A DNA stretch of 22,726 nucleotides from a virus. A model generated the notes under the pieces. It was not told where the DNA came from, ran no database searches, and worked only from the letters and a program-made list of their open reading frames with translations. The position numbers and the translations under genes are program-made. The stretch spans positions 1 to 22,726 of the IMG/VR virus record IMGVR_UViG_3300006802_006922, one strand, 5' to 3'. Below, in pieces: positions 12,101-17,550 of the stretch (the stretch's first letter is position 1; each line of letters begins with the position of its first letter).

Positions 12101-15100
12101 CGTCTTAAATAACTTGAATAACCTGCTAAGAAAGTTGCAACTTCTTGTGGCGTGTAGAATATTGTGCCGTATGGGACTAGAGTTTCTTGTGTTTCACTTG
12201 TAGTAAATTCATTAGGTATTTTTACAGTAATTTCATCTACTGTAATTTGTCTATTATTTCCATTGTTAACTGGTTTATCAATTACAAAAAATGCTTGGCT
12301 TTGTGAATTGCCGTATACTCTCCAACCGTCATTTGTAATTTGTAAAACAACAGCGGAATATTTGATTGTATCTTCTGGTTGATTATCGTGTAACAACACA
12401 GCATAACTTTCATCTGGAATTAACAAGGATGCGTTATTAGAGTTAGGTGTGCCTTTTTCTACAAAGAATTTTAATAGTGTTTTATCACTATAGCCAGCAA
12501 GACGATAAATCAATCTAACATCTAAGTTGTTGAATAGATCAGTAAGTGATGTAGTTGCATCTACACCTCTTACTTTTTCATAATCAACAATCCAGTTTAA
12601 GTAACTTGTTTTTGGTGTTCCAGAACCATATACTTGAATATCATTAATAATTAAATGAGTTCTGTTGTCTACAAGATATTGTTTAAATTCTGTATTATAT
12701 TTGTAATTGTCTAAATCAACTGCTAAATTAAACAATTGAGCAGGTTTAGTCAATGCAAAAAGTTTTATTAAATCAAAAGGCCAAGTAGAACTTCTACGAT
12801 AAGATAATTCTGCTGATGCAACGTCACCCACTTTCCAATCTCGTCTAAATGTATTAGAATTGTATTGTCCAATAATTGCGTCCATGGGAGAACGTAGGTT
12901 GCCTTGTGCGTCTACTGGTATGATTTTACTTAAACCAGGACGAGCAACCTTTTCATCAGTAATTGGGTCACCGTTGTTCCAAATATAACCTGCTTCTAAG
13001 TCTGCCCATAAAATATCATTGTTGCTTGTATATGGTGCAGGTCCGTAACGATCTGTCCACCAATCAGGCATATTAGCAAAACCTAACATTTCCCATGGTG
13101 CAGTATTTGGCTGGAATGAATCATAGAAGTATTTGTATAATCCTCTCCAATAGCCTTGATACACAGGAGTGTTTGTTAGTTTATTACCTGCGGCTGTATA
13201 GTTATAACTAAACTGATTTGTAGAAGAATATCCTTGTTGTGTTTTATAATTAATTCTGTTTGATCCTGCCCAGTTCAAAAACATAGGTGAATACATTTTT
13301 AAGAAGTCTTCGTTAGAATATGTGCCTTCTCTAAAGAAGCCAGGCATAATTTCGTATTCGTTAATAGGAACTTCGCTAGAAAGTTTAATGTTGTTATAAA
13401 TTCTTTGTTCAAATTCAAGCATCAACTGATCTCTAAAATCAGTTAAGCCATATTCTTCGCTGTAGTCTCCATAGAGGGTTGTATACGAACCATCGTGTCC
13501 TTGAATAACATAAACGGGTGTTGAATAGTTTGTTGCTAATATTACTTGTGGTATAAACTTAGGATACAATCCCAACTTAGTTGGAGTGTTTGGAACATAT
13601 GAACCATATGTTTGATTGTATTCTTTGATCGTAATTACATCATTTGGCTGTAACAATACAGTTACATTTAATGATGGAGAAGTTGTAGAAACTGTATAGT
13701 CTCTGTCTTTAATTAGTTGTGTAGTTACCTGAGTACCTTGAACCGTTCTGGTAAGATATACCAATACACCGCTATAGTTTGCAGTTTCAAAATTATAAAT
13801 TTTTGTTAAAGGATAAACTGATTCTTGTAAAGCATTAGCAAACGTATAGTTGTTTGATTGATATGGTGCTTGAGAGGGCATCATATCACTCCAGAAGAAA
13901 GGATCAATTTCTGATTTAGCAGATGTTACTGCGTCTAATGTTTGATCCAGTATATAGGATGCAGAAAATCGCTGTTCCCAATCAATGTCTGATGCAGTCT
14001 TAACTAAAAGTTGTTTGTATTGTACATATGACTCACTATTAAATTGCAATGCATCAAAAATATTATGCTCTGATTTGCGTGAGAACGTGCCTGGTAACAC
14101 AAGTGAGGCAGAGTTTTGAATAATCTTAGTACCATATGGTACAAGATTTCCTAAATCTCTATAATTATTAGATCCAAAAATTGCACCTTCAATGCTTGGT
14201 GCATTTACAAAAATGTTTTGATATTGTGATCTTACGTCACCGATATTAACTGTGGTTAAATCTCCATTAAATGGATTGTTATTCAAGTTAATAGGTATGC
14301 CATAATATGCAGTGTCACTAACTTGATCACTTAATAGTAAAATTTGAATAGGTGTATCGTCAACAGGTGCTGTGTTTAAGGTGACAACCGTAGTCTTATC
14401 TGTACTAGTAACAACATAATCTGTTGGCAACACAAAGACGTTGTTTATATAAACTTGTATTCTAGGCCATTTGGCAGTATTGTCTGGATCTTCAGGTAAA
14501 ACAGCAATATCACAAGTGAACTGGGCTGTGGTCCCTTTTGTATATTCTAGTTCAAATATTTGATATTGAACTGAGGGGGCAACTGCTGTTTGCCAACCCA
14601 ATTCTCTTGTAAAGTCTGCATTGGTTGTGTAGTCGTACACGTAACCAGTATTAACTTTTTGTTCTATCGGCTCGGTGCCTGTTACATAAGAAAAACTTTG
14701 ACTGTTCAGTGCTACGTCAAAACTAATATCACCCACATTGTCTATATTAGAATAACTAAGAGGGAAACCTAATACAGTGTCGTTTGCGCCTGTACCAATT
14801 CCATATGCAAATAATTTATTGCCTATAAATGATGTACCTTGATAATAGTCAGCATCACCGAATGAAATACCGTTGTTATCAAATACATCAAACAATGGTG
14901 CTTGGTTAACAGTTAGTTTTTGTTGTGCTTCTGACCAGTACTGACCATCAAACCAAAAAGTTGAACCCTGATAATTGTATCCTCTTAGTGATACGGTTTG
15001 ATCATTTTCTTCAACTGGACTATCTTCTGATTCAGTCAATGTTATAACTGTTGGTCCACCGGTAGATAATTTTGAAAATCCTACTATCCAAATTTTATTT

Positions 15101-17538
15101 CTAACGCTAATGTTAGTATCGGCAGCAAAAACAATTCTTGCGCCTGGGAATAATGCATATTGATCTACTGTGGTGTCACTACCTACAATAGATGAATTTA
15201 TTGTTTCTGCAAAAGTTGCTGGACTAGCCCAAGAAACTTCTAATATAGTATTGCTACCAACTATATCAATACTGTCGATTTGTGTATTTGTTGGTAAAAC
15301 ATTTGTTGAGTCTGTGATATACATTCCAACTTGAAATGCAGTATATACATTTGACGTTGGTACAGTAATCGTAGTTGTAGTATTAGAAGTCACTGCACTA
15401 ATTGTAGCAGTATAATCCGTGTACGTTTCAACGTCTGGATAATAAGACTGTTGATTTGCTACTTTTGTAAATGCATTGGTTGTTCTTGTGTCGATAAAGT
15501 CTACTGGATTTTTAGAAGCCGCACCAGAATTAAAAAGTTTTAAGTTTGGATAAAACTCAATGATAGGACGTTTTGCTTTGTTTGTTCCAGTAGCATACGT
15601 TGTAATAATAGTTGGGTCTTCGTTATACTGTGCTGTAGCATTAATAACTTCTATATGGAACCATCTGTTTGATCTAGACCAAGCATTATTATTAATAGAG
15701 TTTCTAGCAATAGTAATGTAATCAGGATCGACGGGTATAAAAAGTTCTGTATCAAAATTACCAATCGAATATGGAAGAGTATCGTATGGAATATAATTGG
15801 CGCCAGTAAAATCTTCTGGACACAATAATTTATTAACAGGAACAAGTTCAATACTTGTACCTACTCCCTCTACATAATATTCCCCATTCAAATAACTAGA
15901 AGGAACTACATCTCCGTCAAACTGTACTTTTAATCCGTTAGTAAATACTACTCCGTTTGTTGATGTAAATGTTTGTTGTCCTAAAATGTCTTCGTTGACG
16001 TTTAGTGTGTTTGTTAAATTGCTTTCAATTAATCTAATAACACCAACTTTATTTGGATTAACTCCATCCTGATAATACAATGTATCTAGTAACGCTGACA
16101 AGTATGGAATTTGTAAAATAATACCGTCTGCACTTCTATAAAAATCTAAACCAATATATTCTGTACCGTATATTACAGTAATTTTTTCTTCTGTAGGAAT
16201 AACTCCTGACGGTATTAATCTAATTGTTGGGTCTGTAGGATCTCCTACATATGTAATAGTATAAAAGTTTTCTGATACTGCCGAGTAAAAACCTTCTTCA
16301 AACAATCCTTCATTTACATTTGCTACCATTTCGCCTGTGCCAGCAAGTAGTGGTAACGTAATGCCACCTAAAGTTTCACTAATAGTAAATGTAGTTGAAG
16401 ATATAATATCTTTTACATAATAAATTTTGTCTACACTTAATCCACCTAACAACGGTAGACCGTCTGGCTGAGTAAAAGTAACTGTTTGGTTTTCAATTAA
16501 GCCTGAAGTATCGCCTGATGCTAATACTAGTTGTGACGTTGTTGTTTGATCAATTGATAGTGTTACTGGTGCTACAATTTCAGGAGATACTAAGTTTACA
16601 TCATAGTTTGCACCGTTCTCATCAAAAAATGCCTGTACATAACCTATTTCATCTGGATCTTCTGTATCATAAAACATCACTGTTAAACCGTCTAGTGATG
16701 TTACTCCATCAATGCCCCCAATCTCAGATAACAATTTTCCGTTTATGTTTTCAAACAGTTCGTTTGTTACAACATCGACGGTGTTGTTACCTGGGAAAAC
16801 AAATTGATCTTGTGCCGAACGACTAGGTACAGTAAATGTTACGTAGCCTTGATTAGCACCGTTATTAGATACGCCTAATATATCTCTTGTATATTGATTG
16901 CCATCGTATCCAGTTACTCCGGGTACACCTTGAATCCAAAAGCCTGTTTCTTGGTTAACTGCAAATCTGTATGTTCCGCCACGTAGTAATGTGATTGTAG
17001 GGTTGAGAGATCCTGATGCCGCGCCTGATGGTCGAATATTATATGCTTGAGGTAAATCTGATACAATGTAATCGGTTTCTGCAAATACTGTAGCACTTGC
17101 TACAGTAACAACAGGAGGACCTTCTGGTATCCAATAGTATTCATTGAAATTAATTAATTTATCTAAATTAGTAAACGAATCCCATGAATAAAATTCGCTC
17201 TGAAATAATTTAGAATTGTCAAGTGTTACTGAGCCTTTTAATTTTAACGCATCAATGATTCCAGGATACGTTACAAAGTCTTGTGCGACAGATTGATTAT
17301 TTTTTAAAAAAGCAACGCCCGGGGCTAATTGATAATCTGTTCTTGTTTTTGTAGGCTCTGTTACATAGAAATCTTTTGCATTGACACCGTAACCAAATTT
17401 GCTACCCACATAACCTTGCAGTGTTTCATTTTTTGGTGGGTTAACTAATTGGTCAAGGGTTGCACCCAAAAACTCTGCGTTTGAGGGAGTTTTGAATATT
17501 TCTGGTAGAAACTCAAGTGTTCTAATTCTATGACTCAT
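1..17538 (-). CDS. Giant modular virion structural protein at the gp7 position (C-terminus beyond window)
   Basis: The frame opens at ATG 17538 and runs to base 1 without a stop: 5846 codons, over 600 kDa, still incomplete. The start is chosen because AAAGG lies 7 nt upstream and the N-terminus is well formed (MSHRIRTLEFLPEIF). Visible parts by residue: N-terminal region 1-150; aromatic-rich core about 1100-2300 with PWEMLGF near 1480 and RSSTWPF near 1583; carbohydrate-binding-like segment 1975-2017; FG-GAP propeller 2373-3080; GSGY loops near 3800-3850 and 4570; Asp-box propeller 4880-5250; at least twelve YYV modules from 327 to the edge. No signal peptide or membrane segment was noticed. 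It follows gp6 by 10 bp, the place of T4 gene 7 (wedge initiator, 1032 aa), so a baseplate-attached structural or host-contact role is inferred. It could instead be a tail-fibre-like adhesin unrelated to gp7. The gene call is very secure; the function is not. Confidence 0.95.
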   Translation of the reverse strand, partial: MSHRIRTLEFLPEIFKTPSNAEFLGATLDQLVNPPKNETLQGYVGSKFGYGVNAKDFYVTEPTKTRTDYQLAPGVAFLKNNQSVAQDFVTYPGIIDALKLKGSVTLDNSKLFQSEFYSWDSFTNLDKLINFNEYYWIPEGPPVVTVASATVFAETDYIVSDLPQAYNIRPSGAASGSLNPTITLLRGGTYRFAVNQETGFWIQGVPGVTGYDGNQYTRDILGVSNNGANQGYVTFTVPSRSAQDQFVFPGNNTVDVVTNELFENINGKLLSEIGGIDGVTSLDGLTVMFYDTEDPDEIGYVQAFFDENGANYDVNLVSPEIVAPVTLSIDQTTTSQLVLASGDTSGLIENQTVTFTQPDGLPLLGGLSVDKIYYVKDIISSTTFTISETLGGITLPLLAGTGEMVANVNEGLFEEGFYSAVSENFYTITYVGDPTDPTIRLIPSGVIPTEEKITVIYGTEYIGLDFYRSADGIILQIPYLSALLDTLYYQDGVNPNKVGVIRLIESNLTNTLNVNEDILGQQTFTSTNGVVFTNGLKVQFDGDVVPSSYLNGEYYVEGVGTSIELVPVNKLLCPEDFTGANYIPYDTLPYSIGNFDTELFIPVDPDYITIARNSINNNAWSRSNRWFHIEVINATAQYNEDPTIITTYATGTNKAKRPIIEFYPNLKLFNSGAASKNPVDFIDTRTTNAFTKVANQQSYYPDVETYTDYTATISAVTSNTTTTITVPTSNVYTAFQVGMYITDSTNVLPTNTQIDSIDIVGSNTILEVSWASPATFAETINSSIVGSDTTVDQYALFPGARIVFAADTNISVRNKIWIVGFSKLSTGGPTVITLTESEDSPVEENDQTVSLRGYNYQGSTFWFDGQYWSEAQQKLTVNQAPLFDVFDNNGISFGDADYYQGTSFIGNKLFAYGIGTGANDTVLGFPLSYSNIDNVGDISFDVALNSQSFSYVTGTEPIEQKVNTGYVYDYTTNADFTRELGWQTAVAPSVQYQIFELEYTKGTTAQFTCDIAVLPEDPDNTAKWPRIQVYINNVFVLPTDYVVTSTDKTTVVTLNTAPVDDTPIQILLLSDQVSDTAYYGIPINLNNNPFNGDLTTVNIGDVRSQYQNIFVNAPSIEGAIFGSNNYRDLGNLVPYGTKIIQNSASLVLPGTFSRKSEHNIFDALQFNSESYVQYKQLLVKTASDIDWEQRFSASYILDQTLDAVTSAKSEIDPFFWSDMMPSQAPYQSNNYTFANALQESVYPLTKIYNFETANYSGVLVYLTRTVQGTQVTTQLIKDRDYTVSTTSPSLNVTVLLQPNDVITIKEYNQTYGSYVPNTPTKLGLYPKFIPQVILATNYSTPVYVIQGHDGSYTTLYGDYSEEYGLTDFRDQLMLEFEQRIYNNIKLSSEVPINEYEIMPGFFREGTYSNEDFLKMYSPMFLNWAGSNRINYKTQQGYSSTNQFSYNYTAAGNKLTNTPVYQGYWRGLYKYFYDSFQPNTAPWEMLGFANMPDWWTDRYGPAPYTSNNDILWADLEAGYIWNNGDPITDEKVARPGLSKIIPVDAQGNLRSPMDAIIGQYNSNTFRRDWKVGDVASAELSYRRSSTWPFDLIKLFALTKPAQLFNLAVDLDNYKYNTEFKQYLVDNRTHLIINDIQVYGSGTPKTSYLNWIVDYEKVRGVDATTSLTDLFNNLDVRLIYRLAGYSDKTLLKFFVEKGTPNSNNASLLIPDESYAVLLHDNQPEDTIKYSAVVLQITNDGWRVYGNSQSQAFFVIDKPVNNGNNRQITVDEITVKIPNEFTTSETQETLVPYGTIFYTPQEVATFLAGYSSYLRRKGMVFDEIDSGVEINWDFITKEFLYWSQTGWENGSIITLNPAAQNLKINRESQIVQPLTVTQNNFILNQNLYPIKTNDLAITRLDTEFNVKTLNSGDAMSYLQVNLSNFEHGIVFDNVTVFNDVIYNLITGLRQNRIYMRGVKTAEWNGTMFASGFILNQDNIEPWAVGKKYAKGMIVTYKNKYWTALKTIQPASKFQETEWLVTDYDEIQKGLLPNSSTRSYEQTLYYNTNTANLEQDADQLSFSLIGYRPRDYLALVDLTDITQVNVYKNLIKNKGTPNAVSAFKGANLPQGGIDYDVYENWAILSGQFGGTLNSNFVDFKVNQSKLTGNPGIVSITNGTPTPGAMQEVSIHNLYNYARPVTDPNVLLTTNSSYADSLYPTAGYVNYDDVRMASYTYAGLRRARNSKDLGVPIRAFYVRDYAWIANFKEKWRVFTWKPVSRVTGAQFLGEKVTQIRFEDRHNLKKLDTICFINVSPEIDGYYVAIAIVDAFTININLTLRDAQPVQVTNSGLGLTFISQRVAKPSNIPDTDLLEAEFTKNTVWVDEGENGDWAVYRKSINYTQLNELDRADGISFGSAVAYGPRMGYLIGDADVGKVYRYGYNETTNNFDEDTGSLLTGGISFGTSLSASDNMYIVSEPTGTPNLHIYTLNNTVLTDDIVEYQPAISVPSGVGTDVVISKDKNWIFAGYPSDNKVYIYRKQRIPFEAGFFVAGQTYEITEVGDTDWESIGAVEGKTGITFIATGVGSGTGIANQVTYNTTPIIIDGATQGAVAGDNFGFSVSTDYNGDTLAVGAPYKTGTSNLTNFGNGYIYQRLIQNIESQYTNGEDQYQQFPIAFTPTVTSSSATVVASNYITLASTTGMNVNDPVVFDGADFGDSGISSSTVYYIEDIVGNTISLKTTRSTTTPVTLTDTPSVTFTAYVQSEAITAKVNGTIVNDNNYAVLGTNLRYYSILRAGDILTVESNEFQWAQTVDAPNTNRVGIQFGYDTAITNSANEILFGAPGEIVENGEETIDGAVHRYTDAGAKYGSVVGTEECSLTTSRVLLINGYRIPLAGGSNAQQVATQINNNGITNITASASDNKLILSTISPGLSVINEKLKLQQTDDELFAELGISLYTETQTILPPHGKSRTLFGSTIKFNDRDSVVISAPASTRYLGTTFDFVDDENLHNDTVFNNNATRFVDDYPNAGAVYMFDYLANYNGSLADPGQFVYAQHCNSLDENYGYQPYYGTALDFNDNQVVIGTPNYSYTDISGQINVYRNSTGLKDWGIYRESAPIVDIEKIQNVQLYSAETNNTLVNFDYPDPMQNKLLGAIRQNLDYVSNIDPATYNSDGGRVRSSGMTWGVNQVGQMWFDTSKVRWMNYHQNDVTYNSRYWGRVFPGSDVYVCTWIESNVPPDGYTGRGTPKDITQYVIESRLNASGVVTPMYYYWVRNSNIINQQIGKTLSDRTLQDYIINPKNTGIPFFAPLLPNTFALYNAQPFLNANDSVLHVGFATGLSDDQPHQEFNLIRSNSADDFLPGLPKFGPETATNRPEGLYDRMLDSMSGVDEVGGVVPNPYLPKAVQSGVLARPRQSFFFNRFFALKNYLEYANTILAQYPIAETRREASFLFQTGEYYNTTDYWEYINWWLPTPSTEVQYNNNTKSTQTVAMYADLAKLNVARNTIVTVDENGEGKWEMYRYDGTGVWTRIGLENGTIKFKTYLWDYAAGKTGFGDNFFDTASFDEYPSEETRWIVRALNEQIYIDELVEHRNKSLIILFEYINSETDESQNYLPWLNKTSLVDVTHTIRELKPIENFQSDNQEFLAGYLNEVKPYHVVIKDFLFKYTGTDVYQGEVTDFDLPAQYNSSTGQYITPELVYQGADSDSQFLYTNPIWSLPQYTNWSNNYGVSLTGQTEYEITSLGAYITLGSTFLIVDNAQGFPINGVITIDEEQIGYAYVDRALNLLGGLSRGINDTTPVAHIPGAKIFINLPPVVVLDGGSGYTEPPKVTAYIDTSIYPEPREEAQLEAVMSVDDVISVKVVNPGSGYAVLPEIRIDPSQQLFFTLEDVNSSLHTIRLFAPNLQTGDIIKYVADPDGGTIDRLVDGQWYYINVLEIVPTTIVALYSSYRDAVRETNRIEFTAGSTDGNFALNLGARATAISSAYPIRENNTTVRFDRTTYNSQISDWEEGTFYGSFFAGSYFNSENIASSSIDLQSTQPPIDSLLASAQGVVFEVANAENNHQVTWSSFVRKVELTEDANNAVRLDPYDENNGELNSSGSTIGFYVGMPIKFTGATIGGIIADQVYYVDSIINITDFTISETEGGSTLPLTDGTAGSAGMSCIVGEVLDTAVLTLNYPGLLTATATTKDINTITIPQSAIGTGGTDRFYIGIPLFFTGNVFGGIIEDDVYYVTTVVDNENITISADPNPVKTTVEGTTATTDIITVQDTTGFSVNDPIIFNTMVDASGNPLTSYGGIESGALYYVNEIVSGTELKIATQINRTPLVLTTVSTGSALLTNQKDVLQLTTATGAMTMNVSLPVAPGQIDGQLFTMYDTSSYYTDIDSGVLTDTIQRTAYATIAGDVAEDTNDRIALSMQDKGTYNFYINMPVVFDATQGGITSGTVYYVTEFSDPEDDSTFIEVDCSSTSSSTNQITCVDTSSLWIGMPIIFSGVGLGGIVIGTEYYVKAIVDATHFTLTEVAGGTTFILRADNGPMTGVGSPYIRVSATPGGAPVTLTDTAIAMTLTQTPQAIAEFDIGFILGGYRAVISTAGSGYALTNKITISGDEVGGTSPANDVTLIVNTIDTNGAITSLIIEGDPNDIVKNYYFKILNATQVEVYSDPLMTVPVSGIGFPFKGFTTANVTGCTSGSDKITLDDVSGFSDNDAVVFMGTVPTNTIDVETSTTYYITDIDTVTNEVQVSDTPNGTPVNVVTTIALTDLTLSKAGSYAFLPEPFYFNQSIVKYLNRVYRCVISNNDTEFVIGKWEEIGSGDRLLNALDRAEGFYAPDINMPGTDLTQLFEGITYPNSVYLGNAFAPEDQFEVDTILKDQPFYPTGVEIRSVLWDGTTYLGASNLENYSGVLRSESGSSWGVNKVSNVPVGLTDLTRGNGLYVMTSTNTATPVFRSNDGITWTTNGWFTPYGKLPYDTNPYDSTSLSIAAIPLNSVGYGAGFFVGAGQSIVQSSDTYIWTERKTYDSIFQVSLNGVSYGVASGYTGFVAVGKGLRWDYTGPEAQLVDTNIIAYSFDTEGQFWQDGPSFTPLGLNGVDSNGSYILAVGEDGIIYQSDNGGSWIGLRETSCVSINEPLDILNVNATIGFATGARVSVTESFGGLTAGDAYYIDVLSATQIQFYTDSGLTSLVTLLEDSIPEQTRMYHLDPTLSNTLYDIKYANSMWMAVGANGQIQTSTDMYSWTQQTSNTTYDLRGIEYNADDNMWVVVGDNNIIIESDDDGITWTDSSFFTIAEPIYDVKGADFPYGYGPEELVPGLVKDNLTMTVTTRPGTNWDVTQYSHTGFNVVTREVYPETEFQTEYSFENYVQYPAQLNLQTIDHTTGLGTGLATSEYTVDWINKTITLDNPLPFFPLTGLRIDVYEVGNGNQLVKGSSDTDVIREVEETGFDDIYLNANYSAPRFQGSGLIRTGSHSIEVEAIETSSTGDTITFVDVSDFVQNDPITFQGVVFGGIADETTYYVKSISTATNSITVSETYSTSTGLAGPVKSLTDATGSMICNIQTGTGTVWTDPVVNHNGQRLVLGKTNTISRTKASNNAITTGTTAGLIVGSRIIFAADMFGSDITPNQYYYIKSIVDGNEFTISETLGGPVVTLSNASGISTYVTNDYAIGIQPNGIQAKLILAAPGSYNNEDDYFVYSFFGETGGTQYGYTLPEIAEFVGNGSQASFELPNFNGDKNPHNAIVEINGLRQTASAYEINPGSNTILFLSPPANGAKISVLTYNSTDRQYLTSQYGIAGLSGGVFTSVVVTSTTHQEGTFDEDTPNIETYDQDTPTVVAYDELLNYLTCADTSALIVDEPIVFIAPTIGGISEGFTYYILEI
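650..876 (-). repeat. YYV module copy 11 (residues 5555-5630)
   Basis: The copy reads TTAGLIVGSRIIFAADMFGS, then NQYYYIKSIVDGNEFTISET and LGGPVVTLSNASG. The FTISETLGG segment is identical to that of copy 1, more than 5000 residues away in the same chain. Confidence 0.75.
960..1213 (-). repeat. YYV module copy 10 (residues 5442-5527)
   Basis: The copy reads TGDTITFVDVSDFVQNDP, ITFQGVVFGGIADETTYYV, then ITVSET and a closing SLTDATGSM. It is close to the consensus, with a slightly longer stretch after SET. Confidence 0.75.
1789..2901 (-). other. Asp-box (BNR-like) beta-propeller region of the giant protein
   Basis: Residues about 4880-5250 carry six Asp-box-like turns: RSESGSSW (2881), RSNDGITW (2755), QSSDTYIW (2584), QSDNGGSW (2278), TSTDMYSW (1915) and SDDDGITW (1789), where the number is the W codon position. 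Each is preceded by strands such as GFFVGAGQSI, YILAVGEDGII or WVVVGDNNII. This is the pattern of sialidase/Ycf48-type propellers, one blade per Asp-box. A full YYV module is inserted between the fourth and fifth turns. Confidence 0.75.
2058..2262 (-). repeat. YYV module copy 9, inserted in the Asp-box propeller
   Basis: Residues 5093-5161 read INEPLDILNVNATIGF, then SFGGLTAGDAYYIDVLSATQ and end in LVTLLED. The module follows the Asp-box turn ending SWIGL and precedes the next propeller strand (YDIKYANSMWMAVG), so it looks like a loop insertion. Confidence 0.65.
3345..5385 (-). repeat. Cluster of six YYV modules (copies 3-8)
   Basis: Six copies lie in 2 kb: 5128-5385, 4864-5085, 4590-4863, 4220-4428, 4000-4222 and 3345-3570. 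Each has a polar start ending in T, a G-x-P-φ-x-F segment, GGI, then YYV and a strand such as FTISE or FTLTE. Copies 4 and 5 adjoin directly, as do 6 and 7. A spacer of about 430 bp with a GSGYAL loop separates 7 from 8. At the DNA level the centre of each copy on the + strand keeps a short acata(g/a)ta-like string, but the rest is diverged, so the duplications are old. Confidence 0.8.
8828..8964 (-). other. Flagellar hook-IN-like motif in the giant protein
   Basis: Residues about 2859-2904 read INGYRIPLAGGSNAQQVATQ, then IN, then NITASASDNKLILS. The layout φxINGxxI, A-Q-x-V-A-x-x-IN, ITA and KLxLS matches the 'hook IN' motif seen in flagellar hook-associated proteins and in some phage tail and fibre proteins. 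Confidence 0.5.
9338..9588 (-). repeat. YYV module copy 2 (residues 2651-2734), inside the FG-GAP region
   Basis: The copy includes GMNVNDPVVFDGADFGDSG, then STVYYIEDIVGNTISL and a closing TPVTLTD. It is more diverged than the clustered copies (YYI instead of YYV, no SET) and lies between two FG-GAP blades. Confidence 0.6.
11488..11615 (-). other. Carbohydrate-binding-module-like segment in the giant protein
   Basis: Residues 1975-2017 read W-A-V-G-x-x-Y-x-x-G-M-I-V-T-Y-K-N-K-Y-W-T-A and end in ETEWLV. This spacing of W, Y, G, V, Y, YW and a final W is the pattern of small CBM5/12-like (chitin-binding type 3) folds. Such folds are common on phage tail proteins as glycan-binding modules. The call is by pattern only. 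Confidence 0.5.
16319..16560 (-). repeat. YYV module copy 1 (residues 327-407)
   Basis: This is the first clear copy of the repeated module. It runs from TTTSQLVLASGDTSGLI through LLGGLSVDKIYYVKDI to STTFTISETLGGITLPLLA and a closing GTGEM. It stands alone near the N-terminus, far from the main cluster. A diverged relative (LNGEYYVEGV) may lie at 15838-16020. Confidence 0.7.
17090..17538 (-). other. N-terminal region of the giant protein
   Basis: Residues 1-150 form a compact, non-repetitive, mixed region (MSHRIRTLEFLPEIF, then NAEFLGATLDQLVNPP, GSKFGYGVNAKDFYV and NFNEYYWIPEGPPVV). It differs from the repetitive remainder. By position next to gp6 it is a good candidate for the part that docks onto the baseplate. 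From memory, similar N-termini occur on very large structural proteins of marine T4-like phages, but I could not check this. Confidence 0.5.
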
Positions 17539-17545
17539 TTACATA

Positions 17546-17550
17546 CCTTT
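17546..17550 (-). promoter_or_regulatory. Ribosome binding site of the giant gene, overlapping gp6 stop
   Basis: AAAGG lies 7 nt before ATG 17538 and shares bases with the TAA stop of gp6 (17549-17551). This decides the start and suggests that ribosomes finishing gp6 help load the giant gene. Another ATG at 17544 lies only 1 nt after AAAGG and is followed at once by TAA, so it is not a usable gene start. Confidence 0.7.

Noticed and set aside
16518-16826. Plus-strand open frame of 102 codons
   Set aside because: Opposite strand of the first YYV module region, no start signal and no conserved features.
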